From: Trachelipus rathkii
Taxonomy: Eukaryota; Arthropoda; Malacostraca; Isopoda; Trachelipodidae
Length of the DNA: 64,000 bases
Assembly: GCA_015478945.1 (NCBI GenBank)
Contig: JABUQX010088043.1
Span: 1 to 64,000 of the forward strand
Direction: 5' to 3'
The position numbers were made by a program, and so were the translations under genes. Positions 48,500 through 61,200 of the stretch are shown piece by piece; positions within the stretch are counted from its first letter, which is position 1, and each line of letters opens with the position of its first letter. The notes under the pieces were generated by a model. The model ran no database searches. It was given only the letters and a program-made list of their open reading frames with translations, and was not told the origin of the DNA.

Positions 48500-49070
48500 T
48501 ACTTCTGACAATAATTCAAGCGTGTCAACGGCATGACTACCCAGAGGAAACAAAGAAACTCCGTAAACATCATTTGAACCATTCGTCGGTGGAGAAAGCT
48601 TACTTGGATGATTATTAAAATAAATGGTATTGAACTATCCTGAAAACTAGTTTTGACTCTATCATACATTTTCTTTCGAAATAACTATCTCTGATAATTT
48701 CCTTGAGTAGTGTGCTGAAAGGTTAGTACCGAGACTTTTCTCGTTAGCGTAAAGAATTCTAAGAATTTCAACGTGTCGAAAACAGAAGATCATCCAATGA
48801 CTTATTAATTTCATGCAGAGAGGATACGGGCTATGTGTATTTTTCGTTTCATTGTTCCCATATATTCGCTATTTTATTATTTAGTTTTAGAGTATCTCGC
48901 GCTCGCTCTTAAAGCTGGAGATTGGGATCCTTCTATGTTTAACGCGTTATTTTTTACATTTCCTTGTGTTTGTTGCTTAGATATTTCTTTAAGCCCTGGT
49001 GGATTGTTCTTTCATCCTTCGTGCGTGAGAATAATATTACTGAATTGTCCAAAGTTGTTACTGTTGCCGT
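48500..49070. other. Unidentified sequence
   Basis: An 86-codon plus frame (48833-49093) is hydrophobic and cysteine-containing but has no motif. Nothing else recognised. Confidence 0.3.
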
Positions 49071-49373
49071 TTGTCTATCGGGAACACTATTGAAAGTAAT
49101 TCCCAAACCACAGCTGTGGTATTAAAGGATGCCATGCCGAATTGCTTCATTAACAGTGATTTCGACGCGAATATTCTCACAAATACTGAGACTATCAATA
49201 TTAATATTTCTAGATTTCGATTGCGACTCAAAATTACTGTGCACTACCTTAAAATCGGGCATTGGTCAACTCATTCTAATCAATTTCTCACAAAAGTTGT
49301 TAAATTTCTAACAAGTTCCATCAGAAAACATTTTCTAATCACATTCCGAGTTTCCCAGTGCGAATGCAAATAA
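49071..49373 (+). other. Coding-like fragment G, 100 codons
   Basis: Plus-strand frame with SQTTAVVLKDAMPNCFINSD near the start and FLTSSIRKHFLITFRVSQC near the end, stopping at TAA. Composition is balanced and there is no low-complexity content. No family recognised. It ends about 60 bp before AT microsatellite sequence. Confidence 0.25.
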
Positions 49374-49436
49374 TCTACAGTATTTTTAATATTTTGCGAA
49401 TGCGAAAGTCAATGCGATTATTTAAAAACATGCGAA

Positions 49437-49660
49437 TATACTTATATATATATTAGTTAATATATTATATAATATATATAGTATTATATATATATATAGT
49501 ATATCTATATATATTATATCATAGTATATATACTATATATATACATATAATATTATATAAGTATATATATTATAATATATATATTTATTATATGTATATA
49601 TATATTATATATGGGTGTGCTGTGTGTGTGATTGTAGGTGACTGTGTGTATATGTGGGGG
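49437..49660. repeat. (TA)n-rich and TG-rich simple sequence
   Basis: Interrupted TATATA to 49612, then TGTGTGTG-like and GTGGGGGTG words. Confidence 0.9.
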
Positions 49661-50068
49661 TGTATTAGTTCTTTTTTTTTTTTCTTCAATAAAAAAATAT
49701 TCCATTAACTAACATTATTACAACAATTTTATCTTTTCTTGTGATTTACAAAATTAAAGAAATCGTACGGTGTTATTAAAGTAGTGTGCAAAAAATTGTT
49801 CTATCCAAGTAGTTTGGAAAATAAACAACGGGAGTGTGTTCTAGATTTACCAGTGGAGGTACTGCTATAGATGAGGCAATAGTTCGCGTTAAGACCTGGA
49901 GTCAGAGAAGGAATGACAATTAGACAGAAATACGTGTTGTGTTAGAAAGGTTGGTCGCTTCACCTTTATAGATTACCTTCTCAATGGAGGAGATACGTGA
50001 TTGAAGAGTTTCAGAAGAGCAGTGTCCGCTATAATAGCGATGAAATAAAGAGCGACGCAACAATTTGA

Positions 50069-50311
50069 TTGTTGATAACAGACGGGAAAACATTAACTCT
50101 AGAATTCAATCCATTTGACGAGATAATAGAGTCGGTGAGGGTATACACTCTTTCGATGCGTAAAGCAGATCTACTCTGTGCAAGGAATATGCGAACTGCA
50201 ACAACTTCCCTATACAAGATTCAAAAACATACTGAAGAATTCCGATCATCGCGTGGCGCCCGGTGGAACCAATTCTATATGACGCCTCAGAACAAATCAC
50301 CACGCTTATAA
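50069..50311 (+). other. Coding-like fragment H, 80 codons
   Basis: Plus-strand frame with TLTLEFNPFDEIIESVRVYT and ATTSLYKIQKHTEEF, a balanced composition. Its start (ATG-like, at 50069) is not supported by context. It begins a purine-rich stretch that runs to about 52 kb. No family recognised. Confidence 0.25.
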
Positions 50312-52260
50312 AGCAATATGCTGCTAGAAAAGGAAGAAGCAATAGGAAACCTTTCTCCAGATCTTACCGCGCTCACGAGAGAGACATAAACCACCGAAGA
50401 ATTATAAGGACAGCACGAAGGTTTTGATTATGTGTTTCAAAGAAGATGTTATAGCTGTTTGAAAGATTGGTATAAGAGTGGAAAGATGAAGAACTGCGAG
50501 GTGGAAGTAATTGAAAGCAGCCTTGATCTGCAAGCCCCAAAAAAATGTCTGAGAACCGCATCAGGAGCTAGGTTGATCCGAGGCCTGTCCTGCCTAGCGT
50601 GATGCTAGATTGTGTTGAAAAGGACGTCTATCAAAATGACGAGAGTAATGAAGGGTTGAAGTCGTCGACATGAGTATGTAGTGGATTATGTGATGTGACA
50701 GGTAATCCTATGACGGAATAGGTATCCTTTAATGAAAAGGTATTGAAGGAGTTAGTTGATAAATAACCAGAACTAAGTTGAACGAAAGCAATATTTGATA
50801 AATTATGAAGGAGATTACAAGATGGTAAGACAGGGCATCCAACACGCAAAATATACCGAAGAGAAAGAGAGATCAAAGAAATGGAGTAAAGAACTAGGAT
50901 AAAGAATGATCGCTTAAGGTCGAAATAAGCTTCTTAACGAAAAGCCGTAAACTGGCAATCAGAAGATAAGATAGAAGAATTGAGATGTCTTCAAATCTCT
51001 GCTGAAGGATTTAGATTACCGAAAACTATATATTATATAAAGAAGTGCAAAGCTAGAGAGATTTGACGAACTGGAATAGAGGTGACTGAATTGCTGATTC
51101 CTTGTTCTTCATGTATACAGGAAAGTCACTAAGCTTATCCACAGCAATGAACTAAGGGGTAAAGGCCAAAAATAATAGAAAGGTGGAAGAACTGTGATAA
51201 TAAATATTTAAACATAGGCAGAATGGCAAGCTGAATAGGCACAAGTTTAGAGAGAACTATAAAGAGAGATAAATTACTCAATATCAAACCGAAGCTCTTT
51301 CTTTTATTGATTAAACTCTGAATAAAAACGCAGAAACTAGGAACTCTTTTGAAGAAAATTTACAATATTGGACATGAAATATCGTATGGATGAGGTGGAG
51401 AAGAAGGAATGAACATTCTTGGAATCTGTCTAAGGTTTGCAATAGAAGCAATAGGATATTGAGCAAGAGCTTCAACTTTTAATATGGAAGATAATTAACT
51501 GGCAGTTATGTGAAATGGAAGAATAAAAGAAGGTGTGAAGAGTGAAAGAAGCAAACGTATAAAGATGTAGAATATTAACAATATTTTTATTCGGTAAGTA
51601 AAAATGTCCAGAAAGACGTACCCATCGCCTACTCTACCTCTGAGGAAAAATGAACTAGATAAAATATGTGTTGCATTTTCACTGGAGAAAAGGAATTTTT
51701 TTTAGTGTGTATGAGAGAAATATGTTTTTTTCACGAATTTGACTAATAATAATGTGTAAGACATATTGAGTTTCTGAATTTAAAAATAGAACTAGAACGT
51801 CTAAAGACGCAGCGATCCTGTGATACTAGTAGCTACTGAGCACAAGTCATAGATTAACCATAAAATGAATCTATCTAGAGTTTTAGTTCGTAAAGATTAA
51901 AGATCTATGGCAGGTGCACTCTCCATGCCAGAGATTGAGTTATATTGGTAAGAGATTTGAATAGAGTGTTGGGAGATAGATGTTGGAGACGAAAAGCATT
52001 TTGTACATTTTCGTAATTCTACACGAGAAAAGGGTTGTGCAGAAACTATTATGAAGTAGAATAGGGAGATCAACGTATACAGTACAAAAAAGGCCATAAT
52101 AGACAATTCATTTAGGATGACTACCTAGAGAACATAACAAACGTCCATCTCATCTGTGAGAGACGATCGTAATGGACCTACTCTCTGTTTGAATGAGGAA
52201 GCCTCACCTCTATAGGCTATCTTTCGTATCCTAAGTGGAGGAATTATATGCGACTTCACT
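50312..52260. other. Purine-rich sequence, no intact gene
   Basis: The plus strand is strongly A+G-rich throughout. Short frames such as KRLQDGKTGHPTRKIYRRER (50800-50880) look protein-like but are cut by stops every 20-40 codons. This is either a decayed plus-strand coding region or biased non-coding DNA. No repeats found. Confidence 0.3.
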
Positions 52261-55200
52261 GACCTAGTTAAACTCTAGGCTGTTTAAAAAATTAAAAAAT
52301 CAGTAATTATAGGTATAAAAAAAAAAATTAAGGAACCTTTAACTAAAAGTTAACTACAGTACACTAGACCAAATGCATAGTGCTAAGCTATAAACTAATT
52401 ACAATTAACTGCCAAACTAAAAAGCTAAAAGTTGTTAAGCCTTTTTCCCAATGATATATATGAAGGTATATTAGCTTTCTGGTCATGGAGGCGACGAATT
52501 AGACTGGGTACATTATTTGGAGTGATGTACGAACCAAAAAAATCCAAACAATTTACAAAAATGAATATAGTCTGGGTACAATATAAAATAAAGAACCTTA
52601 GTTACTCTAAATATAGTTACTAACACACTGTTATTACAATCTCGCAAAGACACCCTAGTTGTGTCTCACACAAAAACCTTGTCTAAAAAATTATCAAAAT
52701 TCGACACCATTCTGAGCGTGATCTTTGTATTTCCAGAAATTTCGTTATTGCTACATACGTTTATATGTGTCTGTACAAGTAGAACAATTCCTACTACAAG
52801 TGTAACAATTTTTTCATTCTCTATTGACACACAAAAAAATATATATATAACTGTTACTGCCCAAAGCTATCCCTTCATAAACAGATATTACATCAATTAT
52901 TAAAAACACACCTAATCTAAACTCACACTCAAAAACGCTTTATCCACAATATATTTTCATGAAAATCATGCGTTTTTTAATACGACTTGTATTTCAGGAA
53001 GGTGAAATAGCCATTTATATGTTTCGAACACACATATACAATCTCTCTAGCCATGAGACATAGTCTTTTTACAAATTTCAACATATGGATCAAAAATTAT
53101 AAATGTGAAGAAGTACCCATGCTTACTCCAAAATTAGAATAACAGCCAGCTATTACAAATTCAAAAGGAGCGTACTCCCTAGTGGGTCCTTACACATAAA
53201 AACCTTTATTTCCTTAAATAATATTACTCTAACTCCTTACCTTATTTCTACGTATCTTGTACTTGTGCGAGGAGAGCCAAAGCGAGAATGACCTCCAGTG
53301 TCATGAGAGTCTCGATATCCACATAGGAACTATAAAAATATTACCACAATAAATTCACACCCATTTGACATATACCAAAAGTAATCGTTAATAAAGTATC
53401 CTGTTACTCCATAAGCTTACAGGACAGCCTAGTTAACAAAAATCAGCAACTATACAGCTTCTGTCTGTTCTCCTGAGCACAAAAAAACCATTTCTAAACA
53501 GAGTAATCAAATATTCACCTTTTTTCTAAACGAACTCTTAGATTATGTCGAGCGAGGATATAATGATCCAATTTCGTATGTTTCTACCACGAGAGAGAAC
53601 TAAAAATTATCCACAAATCTTCAACATCGTTTGACAATACAAATCAAATTATGAACTCCTGTTACTTAGCCAAAAGCATATAAACAAGCTATTGCAAATC
53701 GAAGGAGCACCTCTAAGATAGATTTCCTCACACAAAAACCTTTAAATCCTAAAAATACTCTAAAACCTACTCGGCTACTGTAGCAATATATCACTTAAAA
53801 GTAGGAGGTGAATAGCTCAATGTGCTATTATGTTCTGACACAAAAATCCCAAAAATTTTACAAAATTTCAACATTTTTGACAAAAAAAAATTGAGAGAAT
53901 CCCGTAATAACTTCAAAAAACGTAAGTAACAGAGCCAATATACAAGATCTCGATATGCCACCTCTCTCTCTCTCCTACACAGTCAAATAAATCCTTTCTA
54001 AAAATTAATCGAAGAATCACTCTGTGTGTCTACGACTTGTATTCAGGAGGAATAGCCATTTAATTGCAATTCAACAATTGTACAAAAAAATCCAATAAAT
54101 TTTAACAAATTCTCAAAATTTTTGACAATAAAATAGAGAATTAAGGAACCTGTTACTCAAAAGTTATAACAACTATTACAAATCAAGAAGGGTATGCAAA
54201 TGGTCCCACCCTTATGTGTGTGCCTTCACACAAAAACCTTGTCTAAAAGATTATTCTAAAATCTACTTGTGAATCATACCGCACTTGTTATTTTTCAGGC
54301 AGGGATCGCGAATTTATTAAGAGTTAGCCGAGACCACAAAAATCCAAAAAATTTACCAAATAATCAACATTATTCACAAAAAGAGTTCAAATTTAATCGA
54401 CAACCTATTATGTGGTTCTCTCCAAACCATTGGCACACCAAAACTCAGCTTAGTATTCTACTCCAAAAGTATATCAGCTATTACAAATCCGAAGAACCCT
54501 AGTGTTAGTGTTCCTCACACCAAAAACCTTTCTAAATAAATATATCACAAAAATGTCTACTTCATATTCTACGGGACCTCGTTGTATTTTCTGTGCAGAA
54601 CAACTCAAGTCCTAGCTATATGTTTCGAACCACGAGAGAATTCCAAAAAGTTCAATTTTCAACATTTTTTGACAGATAGAAAATAAATTTAGAACCTGTT
54701 ACTCCAACACTCAATATAAATAAGCTTATTATTCAATACTTCAAAAGACATATCGCCTAGTGGTCTCATCCATCAAAAACCCTTTATCTAAAAAACTATT
54801 ATCTCTAATATCATAGTTTACTACGACTGTGTATTTACAAGAGGAGATATGACTCACCATCAACTCGTTTCTGTGAATACCCACAAGATAAAAATAAACA
54901 ATAGAAAATTTTCCGAAACTGTGTCAACATTCTTTGACTCTAAAGATAACAGTAAGAACCTCGTTACTTCTAACGACTAGAAACAGCTGTATTAACAAAG
55001 TCTCGAAGACACCCTACGCCTACCTCCAGAACTACAATAAATCCTTTCTTTAGAACAGATATCAAAGAATATTCACCTTTTCTACTCGACATTGAGTTTG
55101 TTCAGGAGGGAATTGACCATTTATATGTTTCAAACCACAAAAAAACTAAAAAATTTTCTCAGATCTCTATCAACATATTTTGTGAACAAAAATAAATATA

Positions 55201-58200
55201 AGAACCTGTTACTGCGCAAAGCATTATACTCAGCTTATCTTCGCTCAAATCCGAAGACATCCTCAATGCTTGCCTCATAGTCTCACGAAAATACACTTCT
55301 ACTATAAGAGATCATCAATAGATAATATCTCAACACTCTTTTTTACGACTTGGCAATAATAAGTGGAAAAGGAATTAAGCCATTTTATATATGTTCTACG
55401 ATACCACAAAAATTAATCCAGAGCATAAATTTGAAGCAAATTTCATACGATTACAGTGATACAAAAAATAAATAAGAACTCCTGGTTACACCAGCTCTGT
55501 ATAACAACTATTTAAATAATCGAAATGTGACACTCCAGATTTGATTCAACACACAAAAACCCTTTATCATATGAAAAATAATCAATAGTGCAACTATTTC
55601 TATACGACTTTGTATTACAATACTGACGCTCCAAAACGATTCGAATCTCCACAAAAATTATCCTAAAAATTTTTAACAAATACAATTCAACACTTTAGAC
55701 AAAAATTTATGTGTAAGATACCACTGTATATACTCCCAAAGTATAACACAAAACACCATTATCAAAATCCAACTAAGACACTCGTTAGTAGTTCTCTCAC
55801 ACTCAAAAATCCTAAATTACTAAGAAGATATATCAGAAACATCACATTTTTTTCTACGAGTGCTCTATGTGTCAGCAAACAACTGCGAGAAAGACTCATA
55901 TTCTATGTTACGATATGCACAACAATATCCAAAAATATATTCCATGTGTGCGAGAGAATTTTGACAAATAAATTCGGAAACAAATGAACTGAAAATTACA
56001 TACCAAACACGAATGTTCCGTATAACAGCTATTACAAACCGAAGGGACACCGTTAGTGTTTCCTCACACAATAGAACCTTATCTAAAAAAAATTTCGAAA
56101 ATCACTCGTGTTCTACGACTGTAATTCAGGAGGAATGGCCATTTATATATGGTTCGAACCAGCAAAAAATATATATATATCCAATGAGCGATACCAAATT
56201 TCAACATTTTGACCAAAAAATAAAATTAAAAAGTAAACCTGGATTACATCCCAAAAGTATAACATGTGCTATTACAAATCCGGAGGACATATCCTAGTGG
56301 TCCTTCACACAAAAAACTCTCTTTTTTCTTAAATTGTATACAAATCACTTTTCTACGACTTATATTTTCGAGATCAGGGAATATTATTATGGGAACCATT
56401 TATTACAAATCTTTCGAACCATACAACAACACTTTCCAAAAATTTTTCCAAATTTTTTCAAGACGAATTAGTATGAAACAGCTGGAAAAGTCCATGCGCA
56501 GATATTTTTTTTTTTTTTTTTTTTTTTTGCGGTAGATGTTTGCAAAATTATTTAATTTAATAATTAAAATCAATTCTATTCTCCTTATATCTTCAATGCA
56601 ATTTTTTATGTGTATTTAATATTTAGTAAATCTTCAAAACATTCTGATATTTTAAAAAATGTAATCGCTCTATACTGATGCTACTTATTCTATTTATTTC
56701 TTAGTACTTAATTTTAATGTGTTATTAATTAATCTCATATATCAATATTTCCTCTATTTTCTGCGTGGAATATTTCTCGGCAAAATAATAGGCAGAAAAT
56801 TGGGTAGAACAAAAATCATTAAAGAATGCCTGTTACTACCCAAAGCCTAATAACAGCTATTTGCTAAAAATCCGCACGCCACCCTATGTGTTCACTCACA
56901 CAAAAACCTTTCTAAAAATATCAAAATCACTTTTTTACGTACTTGGATTCAGGAGGAATAGACCATATTTATATGTTCCTCGAAATACCATCCAAAAATC
57001 CAAAAATTTACAATATATATATATATTTTGACAATAATAAATTAAGAACCTGTTACTCCAAAAAGTTATATATAACAACTTATATATACAAATCCTATAA
57101 AGACACCCTATATAGTTGTATCACTTCACACAAAACCTTATTACTTAAAAATATCAAAATCACTAATTCATACGCACTTGTAATTTCAGGTAAGGAATGA
57201 CCATTATAATATTGTATTCGAACCACAAAAATCCAAAAAATTTTCCATAAATTTTCATAAAAACATTTTGACAAAAATAAATATAAGAACCTGTTTATTC
57301 CAAAAGAGTTATAACAGCTTATTACAAATTCCGAAGACACCCTAGTGTTCTTCCTCCTACAAAAACCTTTCTAAAAATAATCAAAATCACTTTTCTACGA
57401 CGTATTTTAGGTTAGGAATAGTACATTTATAGTTCGAACCACAAAAAATCCAATTAATTTACAAAATTTCAAACATTTTGAAAAAAATAAATTATATTAA
57501 GTGTAAAACCTGTTACTCCAAAAGTATAACAACTATTACAAATTCCAAAGACAACCTAGTGTATTCCTCACTACAAAATAACCTTTATTCTAAAAATAAT
57601 CAAAAATCATCATTTTCTATCGGACTTTATATTTCATGAGAGGAAAGGACCATTTTATATGTCCGAACCACAAAAAATCCAAAAATTTCCAAATTTTCAA
57701 ACATTTTTGACAATAAAATAAATTAGAATCCTGATTAACTCCAAAGCTATAAACTAGCATTACAAATCCGAAGATATATAACACCCTAGTGGATCCTCAC
57801 ACAAAAAACCTTGTCTAAAAAATATCAAAAATCACTTTTTTTAACGATGTTTTATTTCAGGGAGGAAAATAAAGCCATTTATATGTTCGAACCACAAAAA
57901 TCCAAAAATTTTACAAATTTCAAAACAATTTTTTTAACAAAAAATAAATTAAGAACCTGTTACTCCAAAATAATAACAAAGCTATTACAAAATCCAATAA
58001 AATCCACCCTAGTGGTCCTTCACATAAAAACCTTTTCTTAAAAATATCAAAATCACTTTTCTACGACTTGTATTTTTGTATGTAAATTTTCATTTATATG
58101 GTTCGAACCACAAAAAACTTAAAAATTTCCAAATTTCAACAATTTTTGACAAAAATAAATTTAAGAAAACCTGTTATCAATCCAAAAGTGCAGTATAAAC

Positions 58201-61200
58201 AGATACAAATCCGGAAATGAACACCCTAGTGTTCCTCAACACCAAAAACCTCTTATTCTAAAAAGTATTCATAAATCACTTTTTCTACGATACTTGTTAT
58301 TTCAGGTATGAGATATATGACCATTTATATGTTCAAACCACAAAAAAACTAAAAATTTATATCCAAATTTTTAAATTCGGTTGACAAAATAAATATAAAT
58401 TATAAGTAACCTGTTTACTCCAAAGCTATAACAGCGTATTGCGAGAATCGCGAAAGAACACCCTATATAGGATGATATAACATATACACACAAAATACCT
58501 TTATCTTAAATATTATCAGAACATCACCAGTGTTCTCACGACTGTATTTCAGGAGAATATCCATTTAATGTTTCGAACCAACAAAAATTCCAAATTGTCA
58601 CCAAAAATTTCAACATTTTGACATAAAAATAAATTATAGATAACCTCGTTACTCCGAAAAGGGGCTCATTACCGAGCTTTACTCAAATCCAAACGACCAC
58701 CCTAGTGGTTCTCACATACAAAACCTTTCTAAAATATTCAAAATCACTTTTCTACGACTTGTATTTTCAGGAGGAATGACATTTATATGTTCAACCACAA
58801 AAAAACTAAAAAAATTTCCAAATTTCAAACATTTGACAAAAAATAAAATAAGAACCTGTTACTCCAAAGTATAAACAGCTATTCCAAATCCGAAGACACC
58901 CTAGCTGTTCGCTCACACAAAAATCCTATTTCAAAAAAATATCCAACAACAACTCCACTTTTTACGACTGTATTTATCACGAGAGCGGAATAGTGTCCAT
59001 TTTATATATAGTTCGAACACAAACACAAATTATACAGTGCCAAAAATTCATCGAGAGAATATATATCAAACATTATTTGACAAAATAAAAATTAAGGAAC
59101 CTATTACTCCAAAAGTATAACAACTATTACAAATCCAAAGACACCCTAGGTGTTCCTCACACAAAAACCTTTCTAAAAATAATCAAAATCACTTAGTTCT
59201 ACGACTATGCTATTTCAGGAGACATGATACCATTTATATTCATGTTCGAACACAAATAAATCCATAAAATAAAGAACTCTTCCAAATTTCAACATATTTG
59301 TACAAAAATTGTAATAATAATATAAACCATGATATAAATAGTCCGACCATCTAGAAGTAGAATAAAGAGATATACACTATACAAAATCGAAGACACTAAA
59401 CACTAGTGTTCTTATCGACAAAAACCTTTTGCTACAAAAATATATATAACATCAAAGTGTCTATCACTTTTCTACGACTTGTATTCAGGAGGAATAGCCA
59501 TTTATTTGTCCGAACCACAAAAATCCAAAAATTTACAAATTTCAACACATTTGGGAGCAGAGAAGATCAACCATTAAGAAATCTTCTCGTTCACTTAACC
59601 ATATATTTTAAACCTTTTTCTTTTTCGTTAGTAATATCATTACTATTACATATCATTATGCACTTTTGTTCCTACACAACAAGAGCCTTTTCTAAAGAAT
59701 ATTCAAATAAAATTCATCTTTCTTCACGAAACTTCATTTCAGGAGGGAAGGACATTAATTCTTTATGTATCGAACACGATCTCTCAAAAATAAACTTTAA
59801 AACTCAATGGTTCAACATTTTGACAGAAATAAATTAAGAACCTGTTACTCCAAAGCTATAAAACAGCTATTACAAATCCGAAAACACCATAGGTATTCGT
59901 CACACAAAAACCTTTCTAACAATAGTTCAAAGATGCACTTTTTTACGACTTTGTATTTCGCTATCAAGGGAATACCATTTATATGTTCGAACTCACAATA
60001 CTATCTCTCTCAAGAAATTTTATCAAATTTTTCTAACATTTGACACACAAAAATTATTTAAGAAACCTGTTTACTCCTAAACATTATTAAATAACAATCT
60101 ATAACAAATCCAAAAAAGTCTCACCCTAGTTGGGTCCTCACATAAAACCTTTCTAAAGGAGATTTATTCTCAAAAAATCCACTTTTGCTTACGACTATGT
60201 TATTTCCAATGAGGAATGTATTTAATGCACATTTTATATTGTATCGAACACATAAAGAGACTAACAATATATTATTCCAAATATTCAACATTTTTCCAAG
60301 TGAATATTGTCATATGTATTAAAGCCTCAATACAACCAAGACGTATTAGAACAAACCGAACGACACCCTAGTGTTCCTCACACAAAAACCTTTCAAAAGA
60401 TATCAAATCACTCTTCTACGACTTGTATTTCAGGAGGAAATGCCATTTATAGATTGCCACAAAAAAACTTAAAAAATTTCCAAATTTTAACATAGTTGAC
60501 AAATAAATTTAAGAACCTTGAGTTACTCCCAAAGCTATTATATAACAAGAGCTATTTGCAATATCCTGAAAGGACACCAGATTTATTCCTCACACAAAAA
60601 CCTTTTCAAAAATATAAAACAGCTACTTTTCTACGACTTGTATATTTCACAGGAGGATAATAGCCATTTATATGTTCGAACCACAAAAATCTCAAAAAAT
60701 TTACAATTTTCAAACATTTATAACAAAATTTAAAAATAAGTAACCTGTTTACGCCAAGAGATGGCTCAAACAAAGCTATTTTACAAATTAATTTCAACCT
60801 TTACTTTTCTAAAAAACCTTTTCTAAAAATATCAAAATCATATTTCTACGACTTGTATTTCAGGAGGAATGACCATTTATATGTTCGAACCACACTTTAA
60901 TCCAAAAAAATTTCCAAATTTCAACATTTGAAATAAAAATAAATTAAGAACCTGTTATTCCAAAAGTATAACAGCTATTAACAATCCGAATATACCATAT
61001 TTAATTCACAACAAAAACCTTTCAAAAAAAATATTTCAAAATCATCATTTTCTACGACTTTGATGTTTTTCAGGATGGATTGCCATTTATAGTATTAGTA
61101 ACCACTAAAAATATTCCAAAATAATATTATTCCAAAATTTCAAACATTTTGACAAAATAAATTAAGAACCTGGTACTCCAAAAGTATAACAACTATACAG

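Noticed and set aside
41522..52260. Firm call of an endogenous large DNA virus or Polinton
   Set aside because: No hallmark gene (polymerase, capsid, integrase, packaging ATPase) can be recognised by eye; kept as an open possibility only.
55092..60797. Frames of 60-143 codons in the 195 bp array
   Set aside because: Produced by chance joins of noisy monomers; the clean 195 bp unit has no long conserved frame.
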